From Frigididesulfovibrio sp031551885 (GTDB lineage: Bacteria; Desulfobacterota; Desulfovibrionia; Desulfovibrionales; Desulfovibrionaceae), in contig JAVBMX010000031.1 in NCBI GenBank assembly GCA_031551885.1, positions 12,090-76,089 of the forward strand: a stretch of 64,000 nucleotides of DNA, read 5' to 3'. Made by a program: the position numbers and the translations under genes. Shown here one piece after another: positions 28,708-38,020 of this stretch (positions are counted from its first letter, which is position 1; every line of letters starts with the position of its first letter). Below the pieces are notes generated by a model. That model searched no databases. It was not told the DNA's origin and was given only the letters and a program-made list of their open reading frames with translations.

Positions 28708-29015
28708 TACGCCGCCTCCTCTTCCGCCACGTCGGCGAGCTTCACGGAAACAAACTTGAAGATGCCGTCGGCGATGCGGATGTTCCGCTCAAGCTCGGCC
28801 ACCAGGGGAGCCGGGCCGGCGTACTCAAGCCGCACATAGTAGCCGCGCATCTGCTTACGCACCGGGTAGGCAAGGTCGCGCATGCCCCAGTGGTCTTCCG
28901 CCGTCATCTTTCCGCCTTCGCGCTCGACCACGGCCTTCAGGCTCTCAAGCAGAGCCGTCCGGGCGTCCGAGGCCAGCTCCGGAGAAAGAAGCAGCAGGGT
29001 TTCGTACTTTCTCAT
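28707..29015 (-). CDS. rpsF: 30S ribosomal protein S6
   Basis: The 102-residue S6 protein starts MRKYETLLLLSPEL and has the typical WGMRDLAYPVRKQMRGYYV core, with a short acidic tail. S6 binds S18 in the platform of the small subunit. It is the first gene of the operon; AAGGAG lies just before the ATG and a good promoter is upstream. Confidence 0.96.
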   Translation of the reverse strand: MRKYETLLLLSPELASDARTALLESLKAVVEREGGKMTAEDHWGMRDLAYPVRKQMRGYYVRLEYAGPAPLVAELERNIRIADGIFKFVSVKLADVAEEEAA

Positions 29016-29076
29016 TCCAGTATCTCCTTAAGGACTGAATGGCCCGCCGGACCTCCCGACGAGCAAGGAATTTGGC

Positions 29077-29105
29077 TGTATATATCATCAAAGTAAGGGA
29101 GTCAA
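29077..29105 (-). promoter_or_regulatory. Promoter of rpsF-rpsR-rplI-dnaB
   Basis: On the minus strand TTGACT (29105-29100) and TATACA (29082-29077) are separated by 17 bases, leaving a leader of about 55 bases before rpsF. Confidence 0.75.
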
Positions 29106-29236
29106 GTTTGGGGAGCGCTGCTCCCCAAGCCCCTCGGCAGGGGACTGAGCCAGGGCTGCGAAGGTAATCCCTCCGTGAAACCCTGTAATATGAAATGGTC
29201 ACCTTACATCCGCACAGGCGGCACCTGCACCCCCAT

Positions 29237-29332
29237 TGTCGACCGCCTTTGCCTTGCAAAGTCGGTCGACATATGAGGGGGACCGGGGGGAATCATTCCC
29301 CCCGGCGGGGTTCGGTGCGGAGCCCCGAACCC
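29237..29332. repeat. Intergenic hairpin repeat, type I copy a
   Basis: A variable leading hairpin (29237-29245 with 29263-29271, loop paired further) is followed by TATGAGGGGG. A GGGGGGAATCATTCCCCCC palindrome comes next, then CGGCGGGG and a final stem-loop (GGGTTCGG/CCGAACCC). The last codons and stop of the minus-strand gene ending at 29293 lie inside it. Confidence 0.75.
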
Positions 29333-30915
29333 AACCCAAAACTTTCCCTGATCAACTCAGGGGTCGGCTTGGTGAAAAGCAGGTCGCGGAAGCGGCGCAC
29401 GCGCTCGGGATGCTCCGGTTCCCGGGCGCGCTCGGCCAACAGGGCGCAGGCGGCCTGGATGTCGTCGGATGAAGCGACGGTCGCCCACAGAGAGCCCAAA
29501 CCGCAGTCCGGGCCTTCGCTCGGCAGGTAGTTGAGGTCCGGCTCGGGGCTTCCCTCCGGCTGCAGCGGGTACAGCACCGGAACGCCCAAGGCGCAGGCCT
29601 CGGCCAGGGAACCGGACCCCGAACCGATGACGGCCGAGGCACCGGCGAGAGCCGTGAACAGATCCCCGGTTACAATACGGGGCGTGGTCGGCAGCAGAAG
29701 AGAGAAATTCGCCGGGTTGTCCGCCGGGTGGAACTTGTAGGCAATGGGATTGCCGGATTGGGCATAGGGCAGCACAAGCTCCAGAATCCTGCGGGTCTCG
29801 TCCGGGTGGTAGGAAAGCAACACCAGAAGGGGCTTGCCGCCGGCGGGCGCGACTTCGAGGGCGGCGGGATCGACGGGAGCTGTCGGCAGAGGCTCAAAAA
29901 TTCGGCCGTAGCGCAGAGAAGGCCCGACGGCGTATGGCGTGGGCGGGGCTTCCGGCAAGAGGGCCGAGCCGTTGACCAGGGTCAGGTCCGGGGCGAGGTC
30001 GGCCTCACGCGGGTCGGGGTGGTTGTTGAGCAATTCCGCTGGCCAGATGAACAACTGCGCGCCCACAACCCGCGTATGGACGCCGGTTCGGGCCTCGGCC
30101 CGGCGCAGACCCCGGACAAAGCATTTGTTGATCGTTTGGTTCTCGTGCCAGGAAAACACTGCGGGTTCTTTGGCCTTGCGCAGGGCGAGGCCGAGGCGGA
30201 AGCCGGTCAGCCGGCGGGCTTCGCCGAGCAGAACGCACTGGCCGGAGGTGCGGATCAGGGCCGAGCGGATCTGGCCTTCGACCGAAAGTTCGGGAGCGGC
30301 CGAAAGCTCGCGGATGAGCCGACGCAGGGCCGTGGGGTAAACAAAAATATGCCGCAGCAAAGCAAGCCAGTCCGAAAAACGCAGCAGGTGCATTTCCGTG
30401 CAGGCGTTGCCCGTGGCGGCCAGAACCCGCAGGGCTTTCCACAACACTTTGGGGTTGCGCGAACCATACAGCCGGAACAGCAGCACCGGCTCACGCCCGG
30501 CGGCGCGGGCTTGGGCCTCCAGGCCGGGCAGGTACATTTCCTCGCAACGGCCGCTCGTTGCCAAGCGGGGGAGCAGGGCGAAGGTGTCGATGACCAGGGC
30601 GTTTTCGGTGTCCAGGCTTTTCGGGGTCTTCCATCCGAGCAGGGTGATGAATACCCGGCCGAGCAGCATGAAGGCCAAGTGCCCGAAGTTGTTGAGCAGA
30701 TAAAAACAGACGAGGCGCAGGCGGGCTGAGCCGGAAAGGGGGACGTGCGGCGTGCGCGCCTTGAAGCGCCGGAGCACGTCCCCGTAGTTGGGAGCCTTGG
30801 AAAGCGTGGGACAGGCCGCCAGGGCGTCGGTTCCCGCTTCCGGCCCGTATGCTCGGGCGCAGACGCGCGAGAACGCGGCAAAGAGTTCCCCGGCGGGGCC
30901 TTCGGGCAACCGCAT
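29293..30915 (-). CDS. Predicted surface-carbohydrate protein, GT-B-like
   Basis: The 540-residue protein has no single motif that fixes its function. The C-terminal part (GKPLLVLLSYHPDETRRIL, VTGDLFTALAGASAVIGSGS, GSLAEACALGVPVLYPLQ) looks like the second Rossmann half of a GT-B glycosyltransferase or a related surface-carbohydrate biosynthesis protein. The N-terminal half has a hydrophobic stretch near residues 75-100 (VCFYLLNNFGHLAFMLLG). The ATG at 30915 overlaps the stop of the epimerase gene (TGATG), so the two are coupled. The last residues (TEPRRGE) are encoded within a type I repeat, a sign that the original C-terminus has been altered. Confidence 0.65.
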   Translation of the reverse strand: MRLPEGPAGELFAAFSRVCARAYGPEAGTDALAACPTLSKAPNYGDVLRRFKARTPHVPLSGSARLRLVCFYLLNNFGHLAFMLLGRVFITLLGWKTPKSLDTENALVIDTFALLPRLATSGRCEEMYLPGLEAQARAAGREPVLLFRLYGSRNPKVLWKALRVLAATGNACTEMHLLRFSDWLALLRHIFVYPTALRRLIRELSAAPELSVEGQIRSALIRTSGQCVLLGEARRLTGFRLGLALRKAKEPAVFSWHENQTINKCFVRGLRRAEARTGVHTRVVGAQLFIWPAELLNNHPDPREADLAPDLTLVNGSALLPEAPPTPYAVGPSLRYGRIFEPLPTAPVDPAALEVAPAGGKPLLVLLSYHPDETRRILELVLPYAQSGNPIAYKFHPADNPANFSLLLPTTPRIVTGDLFTALAGASAVIGSGSGSLAEACALGVPVLYPLQPEGSPEPDLNYLPSEGPDCGLGSLWATVASSDDIQAACALLAERAREPEHPERVRRFRDLLFTKPTPELIRESFGLGSGLRTEPRRGE

Positions 30916-31844
30916 CAGCCGGCGGTTCCCGTGCAATAAGCGTACATGCGCCGCAGGCCTTCGGTGATGGTGACCGTGGGATCGTAGCCCAGGTACCTGG
31001 CCGCCATGGAAATGTCGGCGTAAATGCCGTGCACGTCGCCGGAGGTCATGCCGGAATATTCCACGGTCACGGGGGTGGGGTGCAGGGACTGGAGCTTTTC
31101 GACCAGTTCGCCCACGTGCGTTTTGGAGCCCGCCGCGATGTTCAGGGCTCTGCCGGCCGACTCCGGCCGTTCAAGGCAGAGCAGGAACGCCTGGACCACG
31201 TCGTCGATGTAGACGAAGTCCCGGTAGCGGTTCGGGCTGCCTTTGACGTGGATGTGCCCGTCTTTGATCATCATGGCCATAAAGATGCTGACCATGCCTT
31301 GGCGCAGGTTGCCCATGTTCTGCCCCGGGCCGTAGACGTTGAACAGGCGCAGGGAGGTGGAGCGAATGCCGTATTGCTCGTACAGGCGCAGGTAGTGCTC
31401 GGAAGCGAGTTTGCCCACGCCGTAAAACGACTCGGGGAAGCACGGGGCTTCTTCCGAGGTGGCTTCGTCCGGGCGTTTGCCGTAGACCGACATGGTGCCG
31501 GCATAGATGAAGCGCCGGCAGTTCCGTTCCATGGCGAATTTGAGCAGGCGCAGAGTGGATTCGGCGTTGGTCCGCAGGTCGTAGACCGAGTCGTCGAAAC
31601 TGATTTCGCCGCTGCTTTGGCCGGCAATATGAATGATGGCATCGTAGTTCTTTTTCGGCAGGCGCGGGTACAAATCGTCCGCCTGGCAGTCGCTCTGGAA
31701 AAATTCGACGCCGGCGGGGACGTTTTCGGCAAAACCGGTGCTCAGGTTGTCGATGCCGACAACTTTGTGTCCCTGTGCCAGCAGGGCGCGGGCAACCGCC
31801 GAACCGATGAATCCGGCTACCCCGGTGACCAGATGAAGGCCCAT
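30915..31844 (-). CDS. NAD-dependent sugar-nucleotide epimerase/dehydratase (SDR)
   Basis: The 309-residue extended short-chain dehydrogenase has the N-terminal NAD-binding motif TGVAGFIG, DNLSTG near 35, the catalytic YGVGK near 140, and RDFVYIDDVV near 205. These are typical of UDP-glucose or GalNAc 4-epimerases and related enzymes; the exact sugar cannot be read. The ATG at 31844 has AAAGGAGC upstream; the longer upstream reading has no family sequence. It is the first gene of a two-gene operon with the GT-B-like gene. Confidence 0.88.
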   Translation of the reverse strand: MGLHLVTGVAGFIGSAVARALLAQGHKVVGIDNLSTGFAENVPAGVEFFQSDCQADDLYPRLPKKNYDAIIHIAGQSSGEISFDDSVYDLRTNAESTLRLLKFAMERNCRRFIYAGTMSVYGKRPDEATSEEAPCFPESFYGVGKLASEHYLRLYEQYGIRSTSLRLFNVYGPGQNMGNLRQGMVSIFMAMMIKDGHIHVKGSPNRYRDFVYIDDVVQAFLLCLERPESAGRALNIAAGSKTHVGELVEKLQSLHPTPVTVEYSGMTSGDVHGIYADISMAARYLGYDPTVTITEGLRRMYAYCTGTAG

Positions 31845-32119
31845 GACGCGCTCCTTTGTTGTCGTGTTGCCGATGTGGATGCGGATATATCGCCGAACCC
31901 GGCCGCGCGCAAGAGTGGGGGGTGATAAGGTCCGCCGGAGCGGCTGTGTATGAAGGCGCTGTTCCACAGGGGCGGGCGGCCCGGCGGAACCCCGGAGCAA
32001 ATGGACTTTGAAACTGTCCACGAAGCCGTATATCCGTGGAGGCGGAAACGATTCCGCACGCCCGCTTCCGCTGGAAGGGCCGTCGAAGCAGGTCGATTTT
32101 TCGGCGCGGGTTTGCTTGA
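31845..32119. other. Intergenic region upstream of epimerase gene
   Basis: No gene is seen. A degraded relative of the palindrome at 32120-32150 may lie at about 31997-32023 (GGAGCAAATGGACTTTGAAA). The rest is unremarkable leader for the epimerase gene on the minus strand. Confidence 0.3.
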
Positions 32120-32296
32120 GAGCAAAGTAACTTTGAAAGTTGATTTGCTCCGGCGTCCGCGTGAAGCGGCAAACAGGAATGCGTGAGCCGTTCACTGCAG
32201 CGCTCGCGATGAGAAAAGCGCTGCGGCACGCGTGCGGGCTCGTTCGGAAGCCTGCCGGCAATATGGTTCCATAGACAATTTTAAAGTGAAATTGCT
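32120..32296. repeat. Palindrome-bounded repeat, type V copy 1
   Basis: The element starts with a near-perfect 31-bp palindrome (32120-32150, GAGCAAA and TTTGCTC ends around AACTTT/AAAGTT). It contains AAACAGGAATGCGT and CGCTCGCGATGAGAAA (shared with 42015-42067) and ends with GAAATTGCTCT (shared with 43777-43790). Its right end touches the TAG stop of the hybrid kinase gene. Confidence 0.65.
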
Positions 32297-35200
32297 CTAG
32301 TGATGCGCGGGCGTGCCGTTTTCGTTGCGGGCATCATACTCGGCAAGAAATTCGTGCATGGATTGGGTCATCTGTTTCAGCTGGGTTTCCAGCTTCGCCC
32401 ACAGGCGCATGAGTCGCGCGTGGCGTTCGGGCAGGGCCTTGTCTCTGCCCATTTCCTCCAGTTCCAGGCAGGTCGAGAACAGACCTTCGCGGGTGTAGCG
32501 GCTGGAGGTGCCTTTGAGCGCGTGGGCCGCAGTGATCAGGCCGGTGTTGTCTCCGCTGTTGACGGCGTTGAGAATGTCTTGGGAAAACCGGGGGGCGTCG
32601 TGCAGATACAGACGAATGCCGCGGACCACAAAGGCGTCGTCGTTGCCGAAGGTTTGGCGCACGACGGCGAGGTTCATGCCGCCGTTGTAGCCGTCGCCTT
32701 CGGGAAGGGCGTCCCGTTCCGGCCCGTGTTCCGGTTCGGCCGGCGAAACCGGCGGCTCTTGATCGAAGGGGATGATGGGGCTTTGATCCGCGCTGCGGCG
32801 GGCTATTTCCTCCGGTGTGCGCCCACGCGGGGCGAAGACGGCGACGGCTTCCTCAATCGCGGCGTGCAGCTCTTCCAGGCGAACGGGTTTGGTGACGTAT
32901 CCGTCCATATCGGCCGCCATGTATTGTTCTTTTTCGCCGCCCATGGCGTGGGCGGTCATGGCGATGATCGGGAGCCTTCGGGAAGAGCCGCTTTCGGCCT
33001 CCCGCTCACGAATTTTCGCCGTGGCCTCCATGCCGTCGAGTTCGGGCATCTGAATGTCCATGAACACGAGATCGAAGTCGCCTTTGTCGAGCGCCGCCAC
33101 CGCCTGTAAGCCGTTGGAAACGATATGGACCGAATGCCCCATGCCCCGGAGCATGCGCGCGGCCACCAATTGGTTGATCTCCATATCGTCGGCCAGCAGG
33201 ATGTGCAGGGCTATGGGGGAATTGGCGACGGGTCGCCGTTGCGCCTTTTGGCGAAGTTGTCTGCCCCCCATGGTTTCCTGAATGCCGAAAGCCGTGGCCA
33301 TTGCCCGCAGCAGTTCGTTGGGGGGAGTGGGTTTTGTCAGGCGGGCGACGAATTTTTCGCCCAGGGCGGTGGAAGGCACCTCCGTGGACGAGAGCAAAAT
33401 CAGCGGGGTATTCGGCAGCTCCGGGTCGGCCGCGATCGCGTCGGCCAGATCGCCCCCGTCTTTCTCCGGCATCAGGAAGTCGACAAAGACCAGATCGTAG
33501 GGGGCGCCCGCCCGGCGTTCCTGACGCATCAGAGTGAGGGCCGCCTCCACGTCGGAGCAGAGATCGGCCGAAATGTTCCAGCCGGCGAACTGCTCTTTCA
33601 TGATCAGCCGGTTGGTTTCGTTGTCGTCCACGATCAAAACTTTTTTGTCGAGCATGGCCGCAAGCGATACGGAAGGCCGCGCGGCGCGGTCTTCGGCAAG
33701 GCGCGGCAACGACAGCGTCCACTCAAAGGAACTGCCCGCCCCGGCCTGACTGATGACCTTGAGTTCCGAGCCCATCAACCGCACCAGGCGGGAGCAGATG
33801 GCCAAACCAAGACCCGTGCCGCCATACCGCCGGGTGGTGGATGCGTCCACCTGCTCGAAGGGGTTGAAGATGCCCTGGACTTTTTCCGCCGGAATGCCGA
33901 TGCCCGTGTCCAGCACGCCGAGTTGGAGATGGGCGGTTTTCGCATCCGTCTCGGGCAGGGCGCGGGCCGTCACGATGACCTCGCCCCGTTCCGTGAACTT
34001 GATGGCGTTGTCCACCAGATTGCGGAGGATCTGGCGCAGGCGCAACGGGTCGCCCAAAAGGTGGTCCGGGGTTTCGGGCGTGACGTGGATGTTCAGTTCC
34101 AGGCCCTTTTTGTGGGCCGGGGGAGCCAGATCCTTGACCCCTTCGAACAACACGGTGCGCAGCGAGAACGGAATGCTCTCAATGATGGTCCGGCCTGCCT
34201 CGATTTTCGAGTAGTCCAAAATATCGTTGAGAACGCTCAGCAGCCCTTCGCCGCCCGTCTTGATCGTGGCGGCCATGGAAGCCTGCTCGGGAGTCAACGC
34301 GGTGCGCAGCAGCAAGTCCGCCATGCCGATGACCCCGTTGAGCGGGGTGCGGATTTCGTGGCTGATGTTGGCCAGGAAGTCGCTTTTGGCGCGGCCGGAA
34401 GCTTCCGCCGTGTTTCTGGCCTCGCGCAGGCCGTCTTCCATCCGCTTGCGCGAGGTGATGTCCATCACCACGCCGCCTGTGCCTTCCAGCGTATCGTTCG
34501 TGCCGATGATGGGGAAAATGAGGGCCGAGTGAATGCGGGATTCATCCTCCTGGCGCAGCGGCGGCTCAAGATATTCCGTTTCCACCCCTTGCCGGGTGGT
34601 GCGGGCCTGATCCGTGCAGGCGGCCATCTGTTTGGATATTTCGGTCGGAACCAGGTGGGCGTCGGTCCTGCCGATGAGCTCCTCCGGCGTGGCGTGCAGC
34701 AGATCGGTGAAGCGCCGGTTCACCATGGTAAACTCGTCACTGAGGTTCTTGATGAACATGCCGGCGTCGGTATTGTCGATGAACGCCTGGAATTCCTGCC
34801 TGCGGTGTTCGATCTCCTCGGTGCGGGCCGCCACGCGCTGTTCCAGCTCATTGTTCAGCCGGGCAAGCGCCAGCCGAGCCTGATCGCGTTCGTTGGCCCG
34901 CTTGGCGATCCGTCTGCCTGCCAAGATCAGCACGGCGCATCCGGCGGCAAACAGCAGCAGGTGCAGGCCGATCAAAAAGAAGGTGTTGCGTTGGGCGCTC
35001 TCTTGCAAAGGAGCCAGCGGGACGGAGATGGAAACGAAAGTCGGGCCGCTCTTATCCGCATGGCAGGCCGCGCAGCCTTTGCCGTCGGGAAAGGTGAAAA
35101 CCGAACGCCGGAAGCTGTTCCCGTTGATTGCCGTATCTTCGGCTTTCACCTCTTGTTCGGCCGGCAGGGATTCACCGGGGGGCAATGCGGCGGGAAGGAG

Positions 35201-35539
35201 CTCAAGCGCGGCGGCTTCCCAGGCATCCGGCGCCGTGAGGCCTGGGGAGCTTCCGCCGAAGATCCGTCCGGATATTCCTTCGCCCATGTCTTGCGCTCGG
35301 TGTGGATTGGGCGCGCCGACCCGCCGGGCGGCGGGGCCGGTTTCCAGAATATGCGAAAAATCTCTGTGCCGTATCAAATCGGCTTTAATGTCGGCGTCGT
35401 AATCTATGCGTTCGACGGCATCCAGGCGGGAAAAGGAAAAAGAAAAACAAACGGCTCCGCCCCAGGCAATCAGCAGAAGGGCTGTGTAGGCATAGATCCA
35501 ACGGCCGCTTGTCGGGCCGGGAGCCGGAGATGAAGACAT
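32297..35539 (-). CDS. Haem-c-binding hybrid sensor histidine kinase
   Basis: The 1,080-residue protein has a membrane segment (14-36), a periplasmic domain with a haem c motif CAACH (156-160), and a second membrane segment (186-208). A coiled stretch, a PAS domain (about 245-365) and a HisKA domain follow (phospho-His 394 in NISHEIRTPLNG). Then come an ATPase domain (DNAIKFTERGEV; GTGLGLAI), two receiver domains (VLIVDDNETN...VDFLMPEKDG and ILLADDMEIN...MDIQMPELDG) and an Hpt domain (AHALKGTSSR). It should sense redox state or a small molecule through periplasmic haem and start a phosphorelay. No response regulator is adjacent. The ATG at 35539 has GGAGCG upstream; a longer reading from 35578 is less likely. 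Confidence 0.92.
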   Translation of the reverse strand: MSSSPAPGPTSGRWIYAYTALLLIAWGGAVCFSFSFSRLDAVERIDYDADIKADLIRHRDFSHILETGPAARRVGAPNPHRAQDMGEGISGRIFGGSSPGLTAPDAWEAAALELLPAALPPGESLPAEQEVKAEDTAINGNSFRRSVFTFPDGKGCAACHADKSGPTFVSISVPLAPLQESAQRNTFFLIGLHLLLFAAGCAVLILAGRRIAKRANERDQARLALARLNNELEQRVAARTEEIEHRRQEFQAFIDNTDAGMFIKNLSDEFTMVNRRFTDLLHATPEELIGRTDAHLVPTEISKQMAACTDQARTTRQGVETEYLEPPLRQEDESRIHSALIFPIIGTNDTLEGTGGVVMDITSRKRMEDGLREARNTAEASGRAKSDFLANISHEIRTPLNGVIGMADLLLRTALTPEQASMAATIKTGGEGLLSVLNDILDYSKIEAGRTIIESIPFSLRTVLFEGVKDLAPPAHKKGLELNIHVTPETPDHLLGDPLRLRQILRNLVDNAIKFTERGEVIVTARALPETDAKTAHLQLGVLDTGIGIPAEKVQGIFNPFEQVDASTTRRYGGTGLGLAICSRLVRLMGSELKVISQAGAGSSFEWTLSLPRLAEDRAARPSVSLAAMLDKKVLIVDDNETNRLIMKEQFAGWNISADLCSDVEAALTLMRQERRAGAPYDLVFVDFLMPEKDGGDLADAIAADPELPNTPLILLSSTEVPSTALGEKFVARLTKPTPPNELLRAMATAFGIQETMGGRQLRQKAQRRPVANSPIALHILLADDMEINQLVAARMLRGMGHSVHIVSNGLQAVAALDKGDFDLVFMDIQMPELDGMEATAKIREREAESGSSRRLPIIAMTAHAMGGEKEQYMAADMDGYVTKPVRLEELHAAIEEAVAVFAPRGRTPEEIARRSADQSPIIPFDQEPPVSPAEPEHGPERDALPEGDGYNGGMNLAVVRQTFGNDDAFVVRGIRLYLHDAPRFSQDILNAVNSGDNTGLITAAHALKGTSSRYTREGLFSTCLELEEMGRDKALPERHARLMRLWAKLETQLKQMTQSMHEFLAEYDARNENGTPAHH

Positions 35540-35612
35540 AAACGCTCCGCGTCGCAGGATAGTAAAAATCGATATCACAACCCGCGTATCATGTCGACTT
35601 GCCGCCGTGAGA

Positions 35613-35646
35613 TGGAAAACAGGCCGGGGAAAATTGCCCCGGCCTG
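35613..35646 (-). terminator. Terminator of ridA
   Basis: A perfect 10-bp stem (35620-35629 with 35637-35646) is followed on the minus strand by TTTTCC, 45 bases after the ridA stop. Confidence 0.7.
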
Positions 35647-35690
35647 CGAAGAAGACGACTGGGAAAACGGCCGGTGGTCGGTCGTCCGGG

Positions 35691-36071
35691 CTATTTCATG
35701 CCTATGGCTTCGATTTCCACCAGGGCGTCTTTGGGCAGCCGGGCGACCTGCACGCAGCTGCGCGCGGGAAAAACGCCGGAGAAGAACGAAGCGTACACTT
35801 CGTTGACCGCACCGAAGTGGGCCATGTCCTGCAGGAACACGGTGACTTTGACCACCCGATCCAGGCCGGAGCCGCCGGCTTCAAGCACGGCTTTGACGTT
35901 TTCCAGGCATTGCCGGGCTTGGGCGGCCGGGTCGGCCGGCATGGCCCCGGAAACCGGATCCATGGGAAGCTGGCCGGAAGTGAACACCAACGCCCCGGCG
36001 ACAATGCCTTGAGAATACGGGCCGATGGCGGCCGGGGCCTTGGGGGTGGATACAACGCTTGTGGTGGACAT
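35691..36071 (-). CDS. ridA: RidA-family enamine/imine deaminase
   Basis: The 126-residue protein is a typical RidA/YjgF/UK114 trimer subunit, which hydrolyses reactive 2-aminoacrylate and related imines. Family segments are AIGPYSQGIVAGALVFTSGQ near the start and ARSCVQVARLPKDALVEIEA near the end, holding the catalytic Arg and Glu. The ATG at 36071 has AAGGAG upstream; the 20 extra residues of a longer reading do not fit the family. It is a single-gene unit between the hybrid kinase and moaA. Confidence 0.92.
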   Translation of the reverse strand: MSTTSVVSTPKAPAAIGPYSQGIVAGALVFTSGQLPMDPVSGAMPADPAAQARQCLENVKAVLEAGGSGLDRVVKVTVFLQDMAHFGAVNEVYASFFSGVFPARSCVQVARLPKDALVEIEAIGMK

Positions 36072-36191
36072 GGCGACTCCTTGTCGAACTGGGGTTGAGG
36101 TTTGCCGAGGTCCCGGACAAAGCACTACCACCCGACCGTCGGGATGACAATCCCGCGGCGTTCGAAGAAGTTCGCCTTTATAGGCAATTCC

Positions 36192-36220
36192 GTGAGGGCG
36201 CGCTCAAAGCGCGCCCTCAC
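36192..36220 (-). terminator. Hairpin after moaA
   Basis: A perfect 12-bp GC-rich stem (36192-36203 with 36209-36220) lies 9 bases beyond the moaA stop on the minus strand. The T-run is poor. Confidence 0.55.
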
Positions 36221-36228
36221 AGGAGTGT

Positions 36229-37242
36229 TCAACCGCCGATGGACGACATGCTGCGGCAAATGACGGCGTCTTTACGGCTGCGTTCCCGCAGCAGTTTATA
36301 GCCCAGAGGCTTGTCGCGCAGGGCTGCGGCCACCAGGGCGACTACGGCGTCCGGTTCTTGGGCGGGGTCGCGCAAGAGTTCCCGAATGGGGTGCTCGACA
36401 TCGGAAAACAGGCAGGTGCGCAGCCGGCCGTCCGAGGTGACCCGGATGCGGTTGCAGTCGGTACAGAAATGGTTGGAGAGCGGGGAGATGATCCCGAAGC
36501 GCCCCTCGGCCCCGGCTATGCGAAACAGCCGGGCCGGGCCGTCGGGCTTGCGGGTTCCGTTGTTTTTTTCCAGGGGGGTGAGTTCCTCAATCGCGTTCGC
36601 GGCCGTGAGAATATCCGGGGCGGACCAGAAGTTGCCCTCGCCCCAGCGGCCTCTGCCGCCCAAAGGCATATACTCGATGAAGCGGACGTCCACGGGGTGC
36701 TCGCGCAGCAGGTTGAAAAAGGCGGGCAGCTCGTCGTCGTTCACCCCTTTCAGGGCCACGGCGTTGATCTTGACCCGGATGCCCGAGGCCAAAGCCGCGC
36801 GCAAGCCCGCTTCGGCCTCGCGGTACATGTCCCGCCCGGAAATGCGCAGGAAAGTCTCCGGCCGAAACGTATCGTACGAGATGTTCAGGGCATTGATGCC
36901 CAGATCCTTCAGCACGGGAACATGCGGGGCGATGAGGGTGGCGTTGGTGGTGATGCGCACGTCCAAATCGGGAAAATCGCGGCGCAGCGTCTTGAGGAAG
37001 CCGACAAATCCTTTGCGGGCGAAGGGTTCCCCTCCTGTCAGGCGGACTTTGTCCACCCCCAGAGGCACGGTGAGTCCGATCAGGCGGAGCATTTCCTCAT
37101 AGCTCAGGATGTTCGGGTGGGGAATGAAGGTCAGGCCCAGGGCATGGGCGCAGTACAGGCAGCGCAGGTTGCAGCGGTCGGTGACCGAAAGGCGCAGGTA
37201 GCGTACGCTGCGTCCGTGCGGATCGACGGGCAGGGCGATCAT
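36229..37242 (-). CDS. moaA: GTP 3',8-cyclase MoaA
   Basis: The 337-residue radical SAM enzyme catalyses the first step of molybdenum cofactor synthesis. It has the N-terminal cluster motif CNLRCLYC near residue 26, LTGGEPFARKG near 70, and the C-terminal substrate-binding cluster (CTDCNRIRVTSDGRLRTCLF). The C-terminal GG dipeptide needed for MoaA activity is present (SSIGG). The ATG at 37242 is preferred over GTG 37248 because GGAG is correctly spaced. It overlaps the upstream thioesterase gene by ATGA and ends a minus-strand operon. No other moa gene is nearby. Confidence 0.94.
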   Translation of the reverse strand: MIALPVDPHGRSVRYLRLSVTDRCNLRCLYCAHALGLTFIPHPNILSYEEMLRLIGLTVPLGVDKVRLTGGEPFARKGFVGFLKTLRRDFPDLDVRITTNATLIAPHVPVLKDLGINALNISYDTFRPETFLRISGRDMYREAEAGLRAALASGIRVKINAVALKGVNDDELPAFFNLLREHPVDVRFIEYMPLGGRGRWGEGNFWSAPDILTAANAIEELTPLEKNNGTRKPDGPARLFRIAGAEGRFGIISPLSNHFCTDCNRIRVTSDGRLRTCLFSDVEHPIRELLRDPAQEPDAVVALVAAALRDKPLGYKLLRERSRKDAVICRSMSSIGG

Positions 37243-37973
37243 ATCCACTCCGTGGCGGCGCGAACCAGCTCCCGGTTGTCTTCCGCGCGATACAGGCCGT
37301 GCAGAAGGCCGCCCGAGTTCGGGCCGGGGGTGGTGCGGGCGGCTATGACGTCGCCGAAACGGCCTTCGGCTTTGAAGACCAAATCCAGACGACGCAGGTT
37401 TCTCTCTTCGGCAAGGAAAGTATGGGCCGCTTCAAGCACAAAGCCGGCAAAGCGCACATTGTTGACGTGCAGGTTTTGGTCGATGTCGTCCAGACGCACG
37501 GGGAACGACGGACCGGAAAGACCGGCCGCCGGGTCTTCCGGGCGGATGTCCGCGTCTTCCATGGCCGGATCCGGGGTTTCCGGCGTCAGGGCGGCGACGC
37601 GAAGGGGAATGCGTTCAAGCCGGCGCGAGGCCGGATTGAAGATCACCCACTGGGTCACGGCCCGGGCGACTTCCTCATCCCCCACACACACGGTGAAATC
37701 GCGGCGGAACTGCAGGCGCTCGATGCCGATGGGGCGGGTGCGCACCCGCACGTCTTCGCCCGCGCCGGGCAGACGGTCGATGTCCAGGCGCATCTTGGCC
37801 AATACCCAAGCGAGGCCGAGGGCGCGCAGATCGCCGAGCCCCACGCCCAACGCTTCGGCGTGGGCGCCGGCGGCGTCTTCCAGATAATCGCACAGCCGGG
37901 TGGGGCGCAGGCGCATGTTCCGGCCCACGTCATAGCGGTGCACGCGATACACTTCTGTATGGGAAAGGTTCAT
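37239..37973 (-). CDS. Acyl-ACP thioesterase-like double hot-dog protein
   Basis: The 244-residue protein resembles bacterial relatives of plant FatA/FatB acyl-ACP thioesterases. The first hot-dog repeat has VHRYDVGRNMRLRPTRLCDY and LAWVLAKMRLDI. The second has VRLDDIDQNLHVNNVRFAGF, where the Asp and the N-x-H-x-N segment match the catalytic region. It should release free fatty acids from acyl carrier protein. The ATG at 37973 has GGAGC upstream. It sits between a hydrolase-like gene and moaA and overlaps moaA (ATGA), a pairing with no obvious functional logic. Confidence 0.82.
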   Translation of the reverse strand: MNLSHTEVYRVHRYDVGRNMRLRPTRLCDYLEDAAGAHAEALGVGLGDLRALGLAWVLAKMRLDIDRLPGAGEDVRVRTRPIGIERLQFRRDFTVCVGDEEVARAVTQWVIFNPASRRLERIPLRVAALTPETPDPAMEDADIRPEDPAAGLSGPSFPVRLDDIDQNLHVNNVRFAGFVLEAAHTFLAEERNLRRLDLVFKAEGRFGDVIAARTTPGPNSGGLLHGLYRAEDNRELVRAATEWI

Positions 37974-38020
37974 GGCTGCTCCGAGCTCGGGCTCAGCTCT
38001 CGTTGCGTCCCCCAATAAAT

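Noticed and set aside
29293..29339. Rejecting the GT-B-like gene because its end lies in a repeat
   Set aside because: The upstream 530 residues have consistent coding character and coupled start, so the gene is kept and only its C-terminus is doubted.
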